From assembly GCA_014871385.1 (NCBI GenBank), contig CM026426.1, forward strand, positions 64,337,877-64,401,876: a stretch of DNA of 64,000 bases. Direction: 5' to 3'. Every line of letters starts with the position of its first letter. The first letter of the stretch is position 1. This stretch comes from Ceratodon purpureus (lineage: Eukaryota > Streptophyta > Bryopsida > Pseudoditrichales > Ditrichaceae). Below are positions 53,755 through 63,962 of the stretch, piece by piece. Both the position numbers and the translations under genes were made by a program. The notes under the pieces are model-generated. The model was not told the DNA's origin. It was given only the letters and a program-made list of their open reading frames with translations, and searched no databases.

Positions 53755-55018
53755 GGTACTGTATTGGTTGAAGATATTTCGTATGGTTTGGAGCGGTATC
53801 CTGTACAAGTGGTCAGTCCAATTGGATCCCATATTCATCCACCAGATTTTGGGTACACCAAAGACAGTATGGTACTAGTTGAAGAGCCTAACGGTGGCGA
53901 CTTGTGGAGGACTGTGAGAAAAAGTTTCAGACCAAAAGCAAGTTGTAAAGGTTGTGGTACGGATTGCCTGACTTCTGGGAACCGAGGTTGCGTGTGCGCC
54001 CTTCAATCGGGGGATTTTGCATATAATACAGCTGGCCTCCTTCGGGCTGACATCATAAGGGATTTAGATGATAAACTTCCCTTGGAATATTGTAATGAGG
54101 GGACCGGGTGTTTCTGTGCAAATCTCCCTGCAGAAGACAGTAGCAGCGGTGACGAGGCTGTTTGCCGTGGTTACCAACCAAGGACCATTGTTACAGAATG
54201 TAACTCCTTCTGTACATGCCACTTAAAGTGTGGGAACCGCGTTATACAACATGGCATGACGGTTAGAGTACAGGTAAGCCTTGTTTTATTTTAGAGAGAT
54301 CTCATTTTCGTTATTGATGACCATTTTTAATATTGACCTTTTTTAACACGTAGTTTATCACTCGCAGATTTTTATGACTTCGTCTCACGGCTGGGGTGTC
54401 CGGACACTTGAGCACATCCAGGCAGGTAAGTTTCTATTTGAGCTCGCCGGGGAGATTGTGACTAATGGTGAGCTAATTGAGCGGAACCACCTCATACACA
54501 AGCTACTTGGTGTCCGTCAAATCTACACTCTCCAACTGGATGCTTGTTGGCGGTCTGAAGTAATGGCCAATGACAACAACTCTCTCTGTATCGATGCCAC
54601 TCACTATGGCAATGTTGCAAGGTTTTTAAATCACAGGCACGGACGGTCCTAGCTCTATTTGTTTTATGCAAAGTCAAATACAGTGCCTAGGTCAAGGACA
54701 GAACCTTACTACGGAAATTGTGACTGCCGTTGTTTCAGGTGTGAGGGAGCTAACGTCATGGACATGCCTACGCAATTGGACTCCGGAGACGAGCGTATCT
54801 ACCATGTGGCATTCTTTGCCAATCGAGACATCTACCCAAGAGAAGAGTTGACATGGGTAGGAACCTAAACCGATTAGTAGGCGCTGACTTTCTTCCTTCA
54901 AAAAGATGGATTTATTTGACTCAATTTCTAAGCTAAATGACATAAGAGTCTATTACTAATCCGGGGGGGGGACGTTTGTGGCAGGTCCATGGCAAGGATT
55001 TCAAGTCCGATGATCGGG
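53755..55018 (+). pseudogene. SUVR-type histone lysine methyltransferase: pre-SET and SET exons
   Basis: Exons 53755-54273, 54368-54636, 54739-54856 and 54985 to about 55018. The pre-SET exon starts TVLVEDISYGLERYPVQVV and holds a nine-Cys type cluster: CKGCGTDC, CVC, CFC with an inserted acidic loop, then CNSFCTCHLKC. SET: SSHGWGVRTLEHIQAGKFLF, ELAGEIVTNGEL, SLCIDATHYGNVARFLNHR joined to CEGANVMDM, YHVAFFANRD, REELTW. The set of motifs matches plant SUVR1/2/4-type proteins, which act on histone H3 in chromatin. The usual D-Y-G after ELTW is V-H-G, so the catalytic Tyr is missing in this copy. The reading frame then meets inserted sequence at about 55019. The intron after NHR uses a GC donor. 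Confidence 0.75.
54637..54738 (+). other. GC-AG intron in the SET domain
   Basis: The exon ends AATCACAG and the next exon begins GTGTGAGGGAGC; joining them gives N-H-R-C-E-G-A-N, the conserved SUVR NHRC-x-x-AN motif. The intron starts GCACGG and ends TTTCAG, so the donor is GC, not GT. It is 102 bases and contains a stop in the read-through frame. GC donors are a known minor class; decay of GT by one base is the alternative. Confidence 0.7.
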
Positions 55019-55397
55019 TGTGGAAAGTGATTTCCACGGTTGACACACCAGAATACTAATTCCGGTAGGAAAATGATAAAAATTTAAAAATTTTATGTTA
55101 GAAATACAGAAGTACTACTTAGATAAGTGAAACAACCGGTTAAGACGGTTGGCCGAATAAATAAGAGAACCGGATGGTCAACCGGGTGAGATCCGGTAGT
55201 CTGCGGTGAAGGAGAGGGAGCACCGTCCGTATGACGGAACCCTGACACCGCAGACTTAAGGATAACCACCGAAAGGTACGACGCACGTGGGAAGAATGGC
55301 TGCAACCATTAAAGCGCCGTCGGTCGCGACCGTCCAATGATGAAAGGCTACGGCCGTCCGTCATGATGAGCTACGAACGGGTGGGCGTGAGGGCAGG

Positions 55398-55404
55398 TAT
55401 AAAA
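55398..55404 (+). promoter_or_regulatory. TATA box of the gag3 element
   Basis: TATAAAA within GGCAGGTATAAAAGGAGG, about 205 bases upstream of the gag3 ATG and 80 bases after the conserved ATTAAAGCGCC core. The related gag1 copy has TATATAAG in the matching place. Confidence 0.6.
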
Positions 55405-55608
55405 GGAGGAAGAACAGCCGTGCTCCTCCTTTCTTTTTGTCATTTTGTGGCGCGCTGGGTCCTTGGGTTCCACGGCGAAGGGCGCAGTTAGGGTTGGACG
55501 GTAGGAGAGAGAGACGGTGAGACGGAAGTGTTTCCGTTAGGTGAGGGATTGTGGTGAGGATCGTGCGTGCAGGTGTTACCGGAGTGACGGTGAGGAGGAC
55601 TTAGCAGA

Positions 55609-57476
55609 ATGGGTAGAAAGGGGAAGGAACCGGCGGAGGAAGGACAGTTGTTCAGGGTACAACGGGTCATGCCGTTGATGCCGGCAGACGACGACGAGAA
55701 GGAGCTCCTCTGGACCGCTTTAGAAGCCATGGGCTGTGAGCTCCTACTGGACAAGGCATGGGGTTGGAAACATTCCCTTCCGGCCCAGGAGATCTTCGTC
55801 AAGAATCTCGAGAATCGAGGAACCATCCGGGGAGAGCCGGAGAAGTGGACGGCACAACTCTGGAGGGAGACGTATGGTTTCAAGAACTCTGGAGAGATCT
55901 CGACACCGGAGACCTGGGAGTTTGTGTGGGGGTATATCAAGGGGCCCGGAGACCGGAGAGAAGGATGGGAGCTGGATGACATCACGGATCCGGAGGCCCG
56001 GAGGGTCGTAGGGTTTATGAACCCTATTTCCATCCGGAAAAATCCAAACGGATAACCATCAAGTGGGCGTCCGTTTTCATTGGGGCCATGATCGGTGAAT
56101 TCTTGGTAGACTGAGGCCTCATGATGAAGACGATAGTCGACCGGCAGGTAGCCAATCTCCGGAAGACCAAGAAGCAGACCACCTGCCTTCCGTCTTTCCT
56201 CATTCACCTCTATCGTCACAGGGGGCTGTTGAGCCCTAAGGAGATCCGGGAGTACAATGAAATCAAGAGCATGCAGTAGTACGCCAAACCGGAAGAAGTG
56301 TCCGATCAGGACGATGATGATGATGTTATCGAGGTCTCCCCCACGCCGGCTAAGAGACCCCGTCCCAGCCCGGAGAAGGGACAGTCGTCCGGATCCCCTC
56401 GGACTCCCACCCCGACCAAGCGAACCTTGAACACGGAAGTCCAAAAACCCACCGGACCACCGGAGCACACCGGGGACCCGTGCCAGGACTTAGTAAACCT
56501 TTCGGAGCAGGTGTCGACGTATGCTCGGTTCCTACAGTCGACTAGGCAGACGGAGGGCCGGTTGGCTAAGGAGGTAATTGCCCTTACGGGTTCGGACCGG
56601 TTGGAGGAATGCCTGAATATTCTTCGCAAGCACCGGGACTTGGCCGGTCTCCAGAACAAGCACATGGACCAGCTAGAGAAGTACCGGGAGAAGATTCTGA
56701 AGCTCGAGCAGGAGGTGCTTGATGCCCAGAAGGATTACAGTGACGCCCGTGACCGGGCAGCCGAGGCCATCCAGTCGGTCGTCGAGATCAAGGCCACCTT
56801 AGCCCTTCCGGTGGATGTGGCCAATCAGTGCGCCGTTTACCAAACCTTCTTGACCCGTCAACCGGATCCGACCGTCAAGAAGATTGTGAAGTTCATGCAC
56901 GACTGGACGCAGGTGATGAGGGACACTTGGGTGCAGATGAAGAACATGGTGGAGATCATCAGTTCCGCAAAGGCCGGACCGTCATCAGAGCCATCGGCAG
57001 ATCGGGAGGAGCCCACACCACCCTCCCCACCAAGGGAACCGGCGCCGGTGCCACCTCCAGCCTCGCCGGTACGGTCGACCATCCGGTCAGTCCAACAGGA
57101 TATAGGACAGCCGCTGGAGGATCTTATTCCGGATACCTTGAGCAGTTTGAACACTCTGCCCAATTTGGCGGGAATCGAGACTGTTAATCCCGGAAACATC
57201 CCTTTGGAACCAGACCAAGGCCGACCACCGGAAGACTTTGTGTCGGTACAGGGATCTCCGGAACATCTCCAGGTGGATCTCAGCGTAGTTCCGGTGGCGG
57301 CACGATCTCCTTCCCCGGCGGTTCAAGCAGGACGATCTCGGAAGGCCATCGACCAGCCGGCAGCTGATGCTTCGGAAGAAGGCCCCTCGCTAAAGAGGCT
57401 GAAGAAGGGATTACAGAAGAAGGAACGGTTGGACAGAACCCGGCACAGTCCCCGGTTCGATAAGAACAAGGAGTAG
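55609..57476 (+). pseudogene. Gag-like ORF, family A (gag3), nearly intact
   Basis: MGRKGKEPAEEGQLFRVQRV, then GCELLLDKAWGWKHSLPAQE and WRETYGFKNSGEISTPETWE. A one-base frameshift near 56050 moves to a segment with KWASVFIGAMIGEF, a TGA where gag7 has Trp (about 56112), RSKEIR-like helices, and a TAG at 56277. The second half, open for 392 codons from 56298, is acidic (QDDDDDVIEV), Pro-rich, then a coiled coil (YREKILKLEQEVLDAQKDYS) and LPVDVANQCAVYQTFLTRQ, a Pro-rich linker and a basic end (SLKRLKKGLQKKERLDR). It has no zinc knuckle or enzyme domain. It is the least damaged member of family A after one frameshift and two stops. Confidence 0.6.
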
Positions 57477-58524
57477 AAGTTAGGATAAGGACCGGATAAA
57501 ATGGCAGCGACTAACGATGGGGCTCAAGTGCACCCGGCTGCCAATCCAGATAGATAGCGGCAGTAACTAGGAATAGAAGGCGGCCACCGGTCCGGGATTC
57601 CCAGATCCAAGATCCGGAATTTCTGGATCTCGATGGGCCACTTGGTCGCTTTAGGAATCGATAGGTTTTAGTATTTAAGCTGGACGTTTTTCCAAGGCCG
57701 CGGCCTTGTTTTGTACGCCGTTTTGTTGTTGCAATTGAGAATATACTTTTGGATTTGTTGTGTCAACCGGCTGCTGACGGGTCCGTTGCCGTATGGTTTG
57801 CTGGTACTATTATCTTTAGTAGTGTTCCGGAGGAGTGTTGAACAGTGGGATAATCTGGAGAGCGCCCGGAGAGACTGGGGAGGTGTCAAGCGTCGAGTGT
57901 TGACGGTTTCCAGTCCCGGAAGGAGTCCGTAGGGAAGGAGAGACGTACTGCAGCAGGGCTGGTAGTCTTCAGGACACGGAGTGCCGTGTGTATACCGAGA
58001 TCCAGAAACAAACCGGTCGCTTCCTATAGATGGGATAAAATCCGGATTTCCTACTGCGAACTAATCCGGAAGGGAGATGATATAGTTAGAATACCGTACA
58101 ACCGTAAGGTGATGTCATTGTAGTGTGATTTCCATATCCATAACCGGCACTGAGTAGCTATCCGGACCGGTACCTAGTCATACGGAAGGATTATTACTCC
58201 ACTCTCCGGGTGGTAGATAGGAACAGTGGGGTGTCCAGCCACTTTAAGTCACGGGACGGTGGAGAATCCAGCCACTTGAAAGGATAGACGGATCAGTGGG
58301 AACCGGCCACTAGTCTAAAAAGCCGGAAAATAGGAACGAGGCAAAAACTACCGGATTCGGCCAACCGGTCGAAAGACGGAATACGGTTGGATACGGGTGG
58401 TGATTTCCGTTAGGATCTAAAAGGAGGAAAACTATAGGTCTTCGTGGGAACGAACACGGAGTGGTTCACTTTGGTGGGTATTTAGTGTGAATTAAGTGCC
58501 TTTCGGAGGAATACGGATACCACA
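57477..58524 (+). other. 3' region of the gag3 element
   Basis: Non-coding, rich in CCGG and ATCCGG strings. GATCCAAGATCCGGAATT at 57604-57621 matches the 3' side of gag7. CTAAAAGGAGGAAAAC near 58418 recalls the TATAAAAGGAGGAAGAAC box upstream of gag3 and may mark a decayed 3' LTR. Confidence 0.4.
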
Positions 58525-58730
58525 TCGTGCTACATCGGGATATACCCAGCTTTAGATGCACCTGCGGGAGTAGTAAGTGCCGGGACCAGGGAAACCAGTC
58601 ATTATTAGAGTCACAACGTGACATACCTAAGAAGGATGCAGTAGAGGAGTCAACCAGGTTGCTAAGAAGGAGCAGGAGGAAGAAAACGCACAGCCAAGCA
58701 TGCAAGAAAACAGTTAGGCGCCGCAAGTAA
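58525..58730 (+). pseudogene. SUVR post-SET exon, displaced
   Basis: Reads HRDIPSFRCTCGSSKCRDQG, matching the F-x-C-x-C-G-S-x-x-C-R post-SET motif that normally follows D-Y-G-I-D-F within about a dozen residues. Here it sits 3.5 kb beyond the SET exon. The rest is a basic tail (RLLRRSRRKKTHSQ, KKTVRRRK) that ends at a TAA at 58728. Reading across the presumed empty site leaves the frame off by one base, so an indel or inexact duplication must also be present. Confidence 0.65.
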
Positions 58731-59668
58731 ACCTGAGTACATAGGAAAACTGTTGTTGTAGGGTATGAATACATAGAACCTCAATTTTGAATCTAATGAG
58801 CTTGGACTGGAGAGACTTTACCTCTACTCTTTTGAATTCTGAACATTATAGTATACTAAATATTCTAAAAATACTACCACTTACAATCCAGAATTCTTGA
58901 AAGACGACGACGTATGAAACAGGTCCCTGCAAAACCAAAGCCGCATTCACTTACGTCCCTCAACAAACACAGATTACGCACGCTTGAACGGATACAAGTT
59001 CATCAGATTCGGGAAGTTAGAGTAAAGTTGTTCAGTCTTGTACAAATACTGAACGACCGAAATCCCAAAGCACTGTTCTTAGAAATAACGATAGTACAGT
59101 AGCAGATGAAGGGAGAGAAGGAGGTGAGAGAAGCATACCTAGGCCAGTTTTTGACTCTGAGCTCATGTTGTCCCCCAGGGAACACATTGACACTGCAAAA
59201 GCAAAGTCTGCAATAGTCTCACTGTCCCTCTATCTTCCTCGATGGTTTCTGAACGGACACATTTGGAGGGAACTTGGTCTGCCGAGTTTCCGTCCCGCTC
59301 GGTCCTTTGCCTTTAAAAAGAAACCTTTTCCTTCACCTAGTAACCTTCCTGCTTCTGATCACCCGCCACATGTAGCCGATTCTTATTTATAGATTTGATT
59401 ATAAAGGTAGTTGTAATGTTTGGTAAGTCATATCATGTAATCCAGAATACATTACTTTGAAGTTTACTTCTCTCTCTTCTTTTCAAGTGTTAAAAATCCA
59501 TTCTCTAATAGGTTGCTTCAATTAAGGCTCGCCATCTCTAATAATCTGATTTTATTATTTTTCATAAGTGAAGTTGTAATTGATTTAAGCACAGAAGCCA
59601 TGAAATGCATGTTTCTTCCTAGTATTCGATGTTCAACGGAAATTACATCTTTGTGAGGCCTTTATTTG
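58731..59668. other. 3' flank of the SUVR gene, no further gene
   Basis: AT-rich. Two short plus-strand frames (58914-59102 and 59165-59392) lack recognisable content. The gag6 LTR begins at 59669. Confidence 0.3.
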
Positions 59669-60078
59669 TGAGAATCGTTGGTAAAGGGTGGATTTCCCAT
59701 AAAACCCTAATCTTCACAACCCATTAAAACCCTACAAAAATCCAACTCACTTAGGGTCTGAAACACTCATACAATGCTGGAAACACTCAAAGGAAGTGGA
59801 AAAGTGAGTCAAAACTGTATAAAGAGGGTCAAATCTCCCCCAAAATCATGGTATAGTAGCTCATAAAGTCTCCTCAATCTCTCCTAACTCTGAGTGCACT
59901 AGTGAAGAATGATCTCAAAAACCCTAAAATCTGCCTTAAGAGTCTAGCAGAATTCATCCAGTCGGCTCCAACAGAGTTCATCCAGCCGACTGGATGACTG
60001 TCGGGGACAAGGATGAAAAACTATAAAAACTGCTACTGGAAACTGGGAAAGGGGAGATGGATAAATCTCCGGTTAACA
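59669..60078 (-). repeat. 3' LTR of the gag6 element
   Basis: On the minus strand it starts TGTTAACCGGAGATTTAT at 60078 and ends near CA at 59669, about 410 bases. It is homologous to the gypsy-1 LTR at 22831-23274. Repeats of TTCATCCAG then YCGRCT occur at 59947-59985. It lies directly downstream of gag6 in the element's direction, with a purine tract on the upstream side. Confidence 0.65.
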
Positions 60079-60094
60079 TTATCCCCTTTTTCCA
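60079..60094 (-). promoter_or_regulatory. Polypurine tract of the gag6 element
   Basis: GGAAAAAGGGGATAA on the minus strand abuts the TG of the LTR. Position and composition fit the plus-strand primer site of an LTR retroelement. The gypsy-1 LTR at 23274 lacks such a tract, as expected for a 5' LTR. Confidence 0.6.
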
Positions 60095-60266
60095 GTAGTT
60101 CTGTCCTCAGAACTGGAGGTCGGGGCGAAAAAGACGGGGGGGAGGATACATAGCCTAGGAGAAAAGAAAAAATCAAAATGAAAAAGAAAAGAGTAGACTG
60201 CGACGATAGTCTAACATCTACAAAACAGCGCCGGATGTGCCTATTGTCTCGGAGGTCGAACGCCGC

Positions 60267-63200
60267 TCAAGGGGTCGGTTCTGTCGAAGTCGGCTCTGCA
60301 GCTAAAGCGTCGCCGTCCTCCAGCCATGGCTCGAATGTGGGGTCTCGCTCTTCGAACCTGCGGAGCCATCGCTGCTGGCGTTCGAAGTCCTCGCGGTGTG
60401 CGGTGAGGGCAAGCTCCAGGTCTCTGTGTTTGGAGGAGGCGTAGTCACGTACTGCTCTGCTGAGTTCCCGAGGAGGAAGAGTCAGAGTAGCCAACTGCAA
60501 GGTAAGCGTCTGATTCTCGAGTAGGAGGATATCAGCGTTTTGCAAGCGGTGGCTAAGTTGCTGCTCGAGTTCCAGACGACGAAGGGATGGATCAGGTCGG
60601 CTATGGGGAACGGCGGCAGCAGCTAACGGGTCCTGTAAGGTGGTGACGGAGTTCCGCAGGTTGGTGTTGTCCAAGAGTAACTGCTCTCGAGCAGTCTTGG
60701 AGTCGTGAAGCTGCTGTGTAAGACCCGCGACCTGTGTTGTTAGCTCACCGAGGGTAGATTCAAGCTCAGTTACTCGAATTTCACAAGAGGAGCGGGTAGC
60801 CTCCAATTGCCGAGCCGCTGCTCGTGTCCTTACAAGGACAGTTGCCATAGCATTTAGATTATTCAGCAAGAGCTGAAAATCTGTGATGGAAGTGGCCTCA
60901 GCCGGGAGGCTACCCAAAGAGTCCTCAGGGGGTCCACCAGAAGAACCACGAGACAGAGGTGGGGTCGGCTGTGAGGGGCCTGCAGTATATTGGCCAGCAG
61001 GGGCAGTTGGAGGGGTCGGGCATCGACAGGGGCTCGAAGGTGAACCTTGGCCTTGTGCAGGTTGCGAGACTGCTGCAGAGTGAGAGATATGTTGGGGGTG
61101 TCGGCCCAGGATGAAGAACGGTCGCTACGGAACGATCGCCCATTGACGACTCTGGATCGACGGGGCTGCAGATGATGGTTCTACTGGCGTAGTCAGAGTC
61201 GGTGCCATGTGAGTAGTGTGTCGCGGGGAGGGTGGGGGCGGGGCCATGGGAAGGGACTCGCTAGAGGAGCTGTCGAGACATGCGAGGGGGACTCTGGAAG
61301 GGGCCGGTGTACGCCCGATAATAAGGGGCTCCAAGTGGGTCAAGACCGTGGCCGCTACCGTCATAGGTGTTCGGGACCTTAAGGGATACCGACACGGTGG
61401 GGACCCTCCGGCAGTGGGGGGTGTGGCCTGGGCTGTGTTGTCTGGGGGGGGCAGGAGGTCGTTAGGGTGACGTCGTAGGGTTTGTCTCGTGATACGCTGG
61501 GTAGAACGGCCCACATCGGATGAACCCTCCATAGACTTGGAGGTGGGGGTGGCTGCCAATGCCGGATCCACGGAAGCACTGACAGTGGCTGAGAGGTCGG
61601 CTCCACTGGTCTGGTCACGCAAAACCGAGCCGACTTGATGTAAAGGCAGAGTATCACTGACTGGGGCGCCGTCATGATTGCCGTCTGCAGTATCAACGCT
61701 CGAAGAAACGAGGAGGGGGGCGGTAACTTCTTCTCGCTCCAGGAACCATGTCGACAAGATGGCATCCATCACTGATGCTCCTCGGAGGCGTCTCGTGCCA
61801 AGAGCCTGGGAATGGATATAGATAAGATGCCGACGGAGATTAGTTAAGACGAAGTGAGACCAGTCAAACGGTTTCTAATCGGCTCCCGCCTCCTCAGCCG
61901 CAAACATGTGTTCCAGCATGTCATTGCTGACAAAAATATGGCGCTGCTTGAAACCGATGGCGTCCCCGAGTGCTTGAACCCGAACCTGATAGGCCGGGTG
62001 CAGCGCTGTAACCCTGTTGCCGTCATGCTTGTAGTCGGCTGCGCTGAGACCATAGCGAGAGTAGCGACGGTGAAAACCATGTACAGGTTTGCGGCTTGAC
62101 AAATACAGCCCAGCCTCGAAGCCCAATGCCGCCCGAATCACGAAGGCGGTGATCTCGATCGGCTTGCCCCGTACCATAGACCTGATCGGCCCCCCTCGTT
62201 ATGTTGCGGGACGGCGTTTGCCTGCAGGTGGCTGCACGTACTCAAAGCCCTCCACGAAGTCAAGCAGGAGCTCGATGCGGGGTTCAGGCCAGCTGAAGTT
62301 GTAAAAAACTTCGAGGCAGGTCTGAGAAGCCCAGTCTTCATCCGCCATCGCCGTCCACTGTGTCCAGTACTTAAAGGGTTCGAATTTAACCTTCCACCGT
62401 CGCTGCATCTTCTGCGGAATTCGGAGGCGCTTAGGTAACCGACCGTCAACGGGGGTTAGTTTCCGCTTAATTCCTCTACGCTGGGTCTCCGATGAGGGTG
62501 TGATGACTCCTGCAGGGGGGGCAGGCTCGTAGACAGGGGGCGCTGATTCAGTCGGTGTGGGAAGGTCGACGTCCGGTCCAGGTAAGTGATCACTCGCGCT
62601 ATCGATGGCCATGGCCGTCTCAGGTGGAGGTTGGCTTGGTCCACCGGCCTCCATAAATTCCAGGCTAGGACCCTGGTGCAGTACTCCACGAGCAAAGTAG
62701 CGCTCCAAAGTGGCAAAATGCCCTCGACGACGGCGTTTGCAGTTGCGTGTTGGTCGGTGGGGAGCTGGGTCGGTTCCGGCAAATACGAAATCAGACCTGC
62801 CAACAACTCGGACGGGACCCTGGGAACAATGCGTAGGAAACTCTAATGTATCCGAACTACTACTACCTTCAGAGGTATACTCAGAGGGGTCAGTCTGCGG
62901 AAAGCGGTTGGTCGCACAGAAGGGATGCAGGGGTTCAACAGCGTGGGGAAAAATGACAGAGTTAGACGACGCGAACAGTGCCGACTGCGGCCAAAAATTA
63001 GGGTTAGGTGAGGGGTGATCAGAGACAGAGGGGACAAAAAGATGAGGAGATGTAGATAAGAATTCGGAGGGATGGCAAGGAAAACTCTGCGCGGACTCTA
63101 ATTTGACCGAGGGGAGAACTAGACCTGATGTACTACGATAACCGGCGGAAACCCTAGACGTAAAACACTGATAAGACGACGGCAAGGGAGCAAAGTCAGC

Positions 63201-63962
63201 AGACGAAGAAGGAAGACGACTCTCAGAATCGGGAAGTGACAAAAAACCTGAGGATAGGCGACAGTGAGGACCACTGCCTATCACGGGAAGGGGCTGGGAG
63301 AGAGTCGGCGAAGTGCCTGTCGCGATGGGAATGAGCTCCGTCGTGAGCAGTGTGCACTGTGTCTGCAGGGGCCGCCTGGAGCAGTCGGAGCTGGAGGGTC
63401 GCGAATCAAGGGTGCTGTCCCGCCGAACGCACTCCGACAAATGTGTGGAAACCCTATGAGGCGCAGTGGGAGAACCAGATAGAGGATGAAGAGTGCGGTC
63501 AAGGTGGGAGGGAGAAACTCGAAGAGAAGGAGAAGGGCGGGGGGGAAGAGAAGCAGTGTACTGCCGAGATGAAGGGAGGGAAGTCAAGGCAGAGGGAAGC
63601 GATAAAACTGGAATAGGGGAAAGTAAAGGGGAAGGGGTGTGGGAGGAGATGGGAGAAAGAAAGCCGCCCAAGTGGGAGTCACGAGAGAGAGGGGGCAAGC
63701 GAGGGCTGGCGGATGGAGAAGAAGGGAGGTCAGAGAAATCGAATACTGGCTGTACCAAAAAACAGCTCACGGCCGGAGTAATTGTTGTGGTAGGCGCGAG
63801 GTCATCAATGCAGGGTGTTGCTGTTGGCTGATCGTCGATCGAGTCAGGAAGACAGCCGGTTGGGAGCACAGAGTCGCCCATTGTTGAGAGTGGTGGGGAT
63901 GGAGAAAGAGAACCCTGGAGGCCGGCTAATTGATGACTTGAATGTGACGCTGCGGAGTTCAA
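60267..63962 (-). pseudogene. Gag-like ORF, family B (gag6), almost intact
   Basis: Opens with a 587-codon uninterrupted frame (62199-63962), Ser/Pro-rich, with a basic segment (KRKLTPVDGRLPKRLRIP). It then has FKYWTQWTAMADEDWASQT, FYNFSWPEPRIELLLDFVEG and FEYV. A frameshift near 62190 leads to GKPIEITAFVIRAALGFEAG and ALGDAIGFKQRHIFVSNDML, a TAG at about 61875, LRRHLIYIHSQALG, a disordered region, a TAG at about 61126, and a C-terminal coiled coil (ITDFQLLLNNLNAMATVLVR, RVTELESTLGELTTQV). Only about three lesions over some 1,200 codons makes it the youngest gag here. It is followed by a polypurine tract and LTR, with no protease, RT or integrase. The start may lie beyond the window edge. Confidence 0.6.

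Larger units (their letters stand above)
55019..58524 (+). mobile_element. Non-autonomous LTR-type element with gag3, inserted in the SUVR gene
   Basis: Best-fit bounds are TGTGGAAAGTG at 55019 and GGATACCACA at 58524, giving the inverted ends TGTGG/CCACA. Flanks are TCGGG (55014-55018) and TCGTG (58525-58529), a possible 5-bp duplication with one mismatch. Inside: a promoter-like block with TATAAAA, the family core at 55299-55318, gag3, and a CCGG-rich 3' region. No pol is present. Clear long direct repeats between the two ends were not found by eye, so the LTR lengths are unknown. The strongest support for insertion is that SET sequence ends just before it and post-SET sequence starts just after it. 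Confidence 0.5.

Noticed and set aside
55441-55470. Primer-binding site TGGCGCGCTGGG downstream of the gag3 TATA box
   Set aside because: It starts with TGG and lies in a plausible place, but no tRNA match could be verified and no LTR end (CA) precedes it.
55488-56468. Minus-strand 326-codon ORF opposite gag3
   Set aside because: The plus strand carries the conserved gag3 segments shared with gag7. The minus frame is open because of GC-rich composition.
1217-63962. A reassigned genetic code with UAG as glutamine
   Set aside because: Several UAGs stand at Trp or Glu sites in paralogues, TAG and TAA also end open frames normally, and TGA stops occur in the same genes. Mutation bias explains more of the cases.
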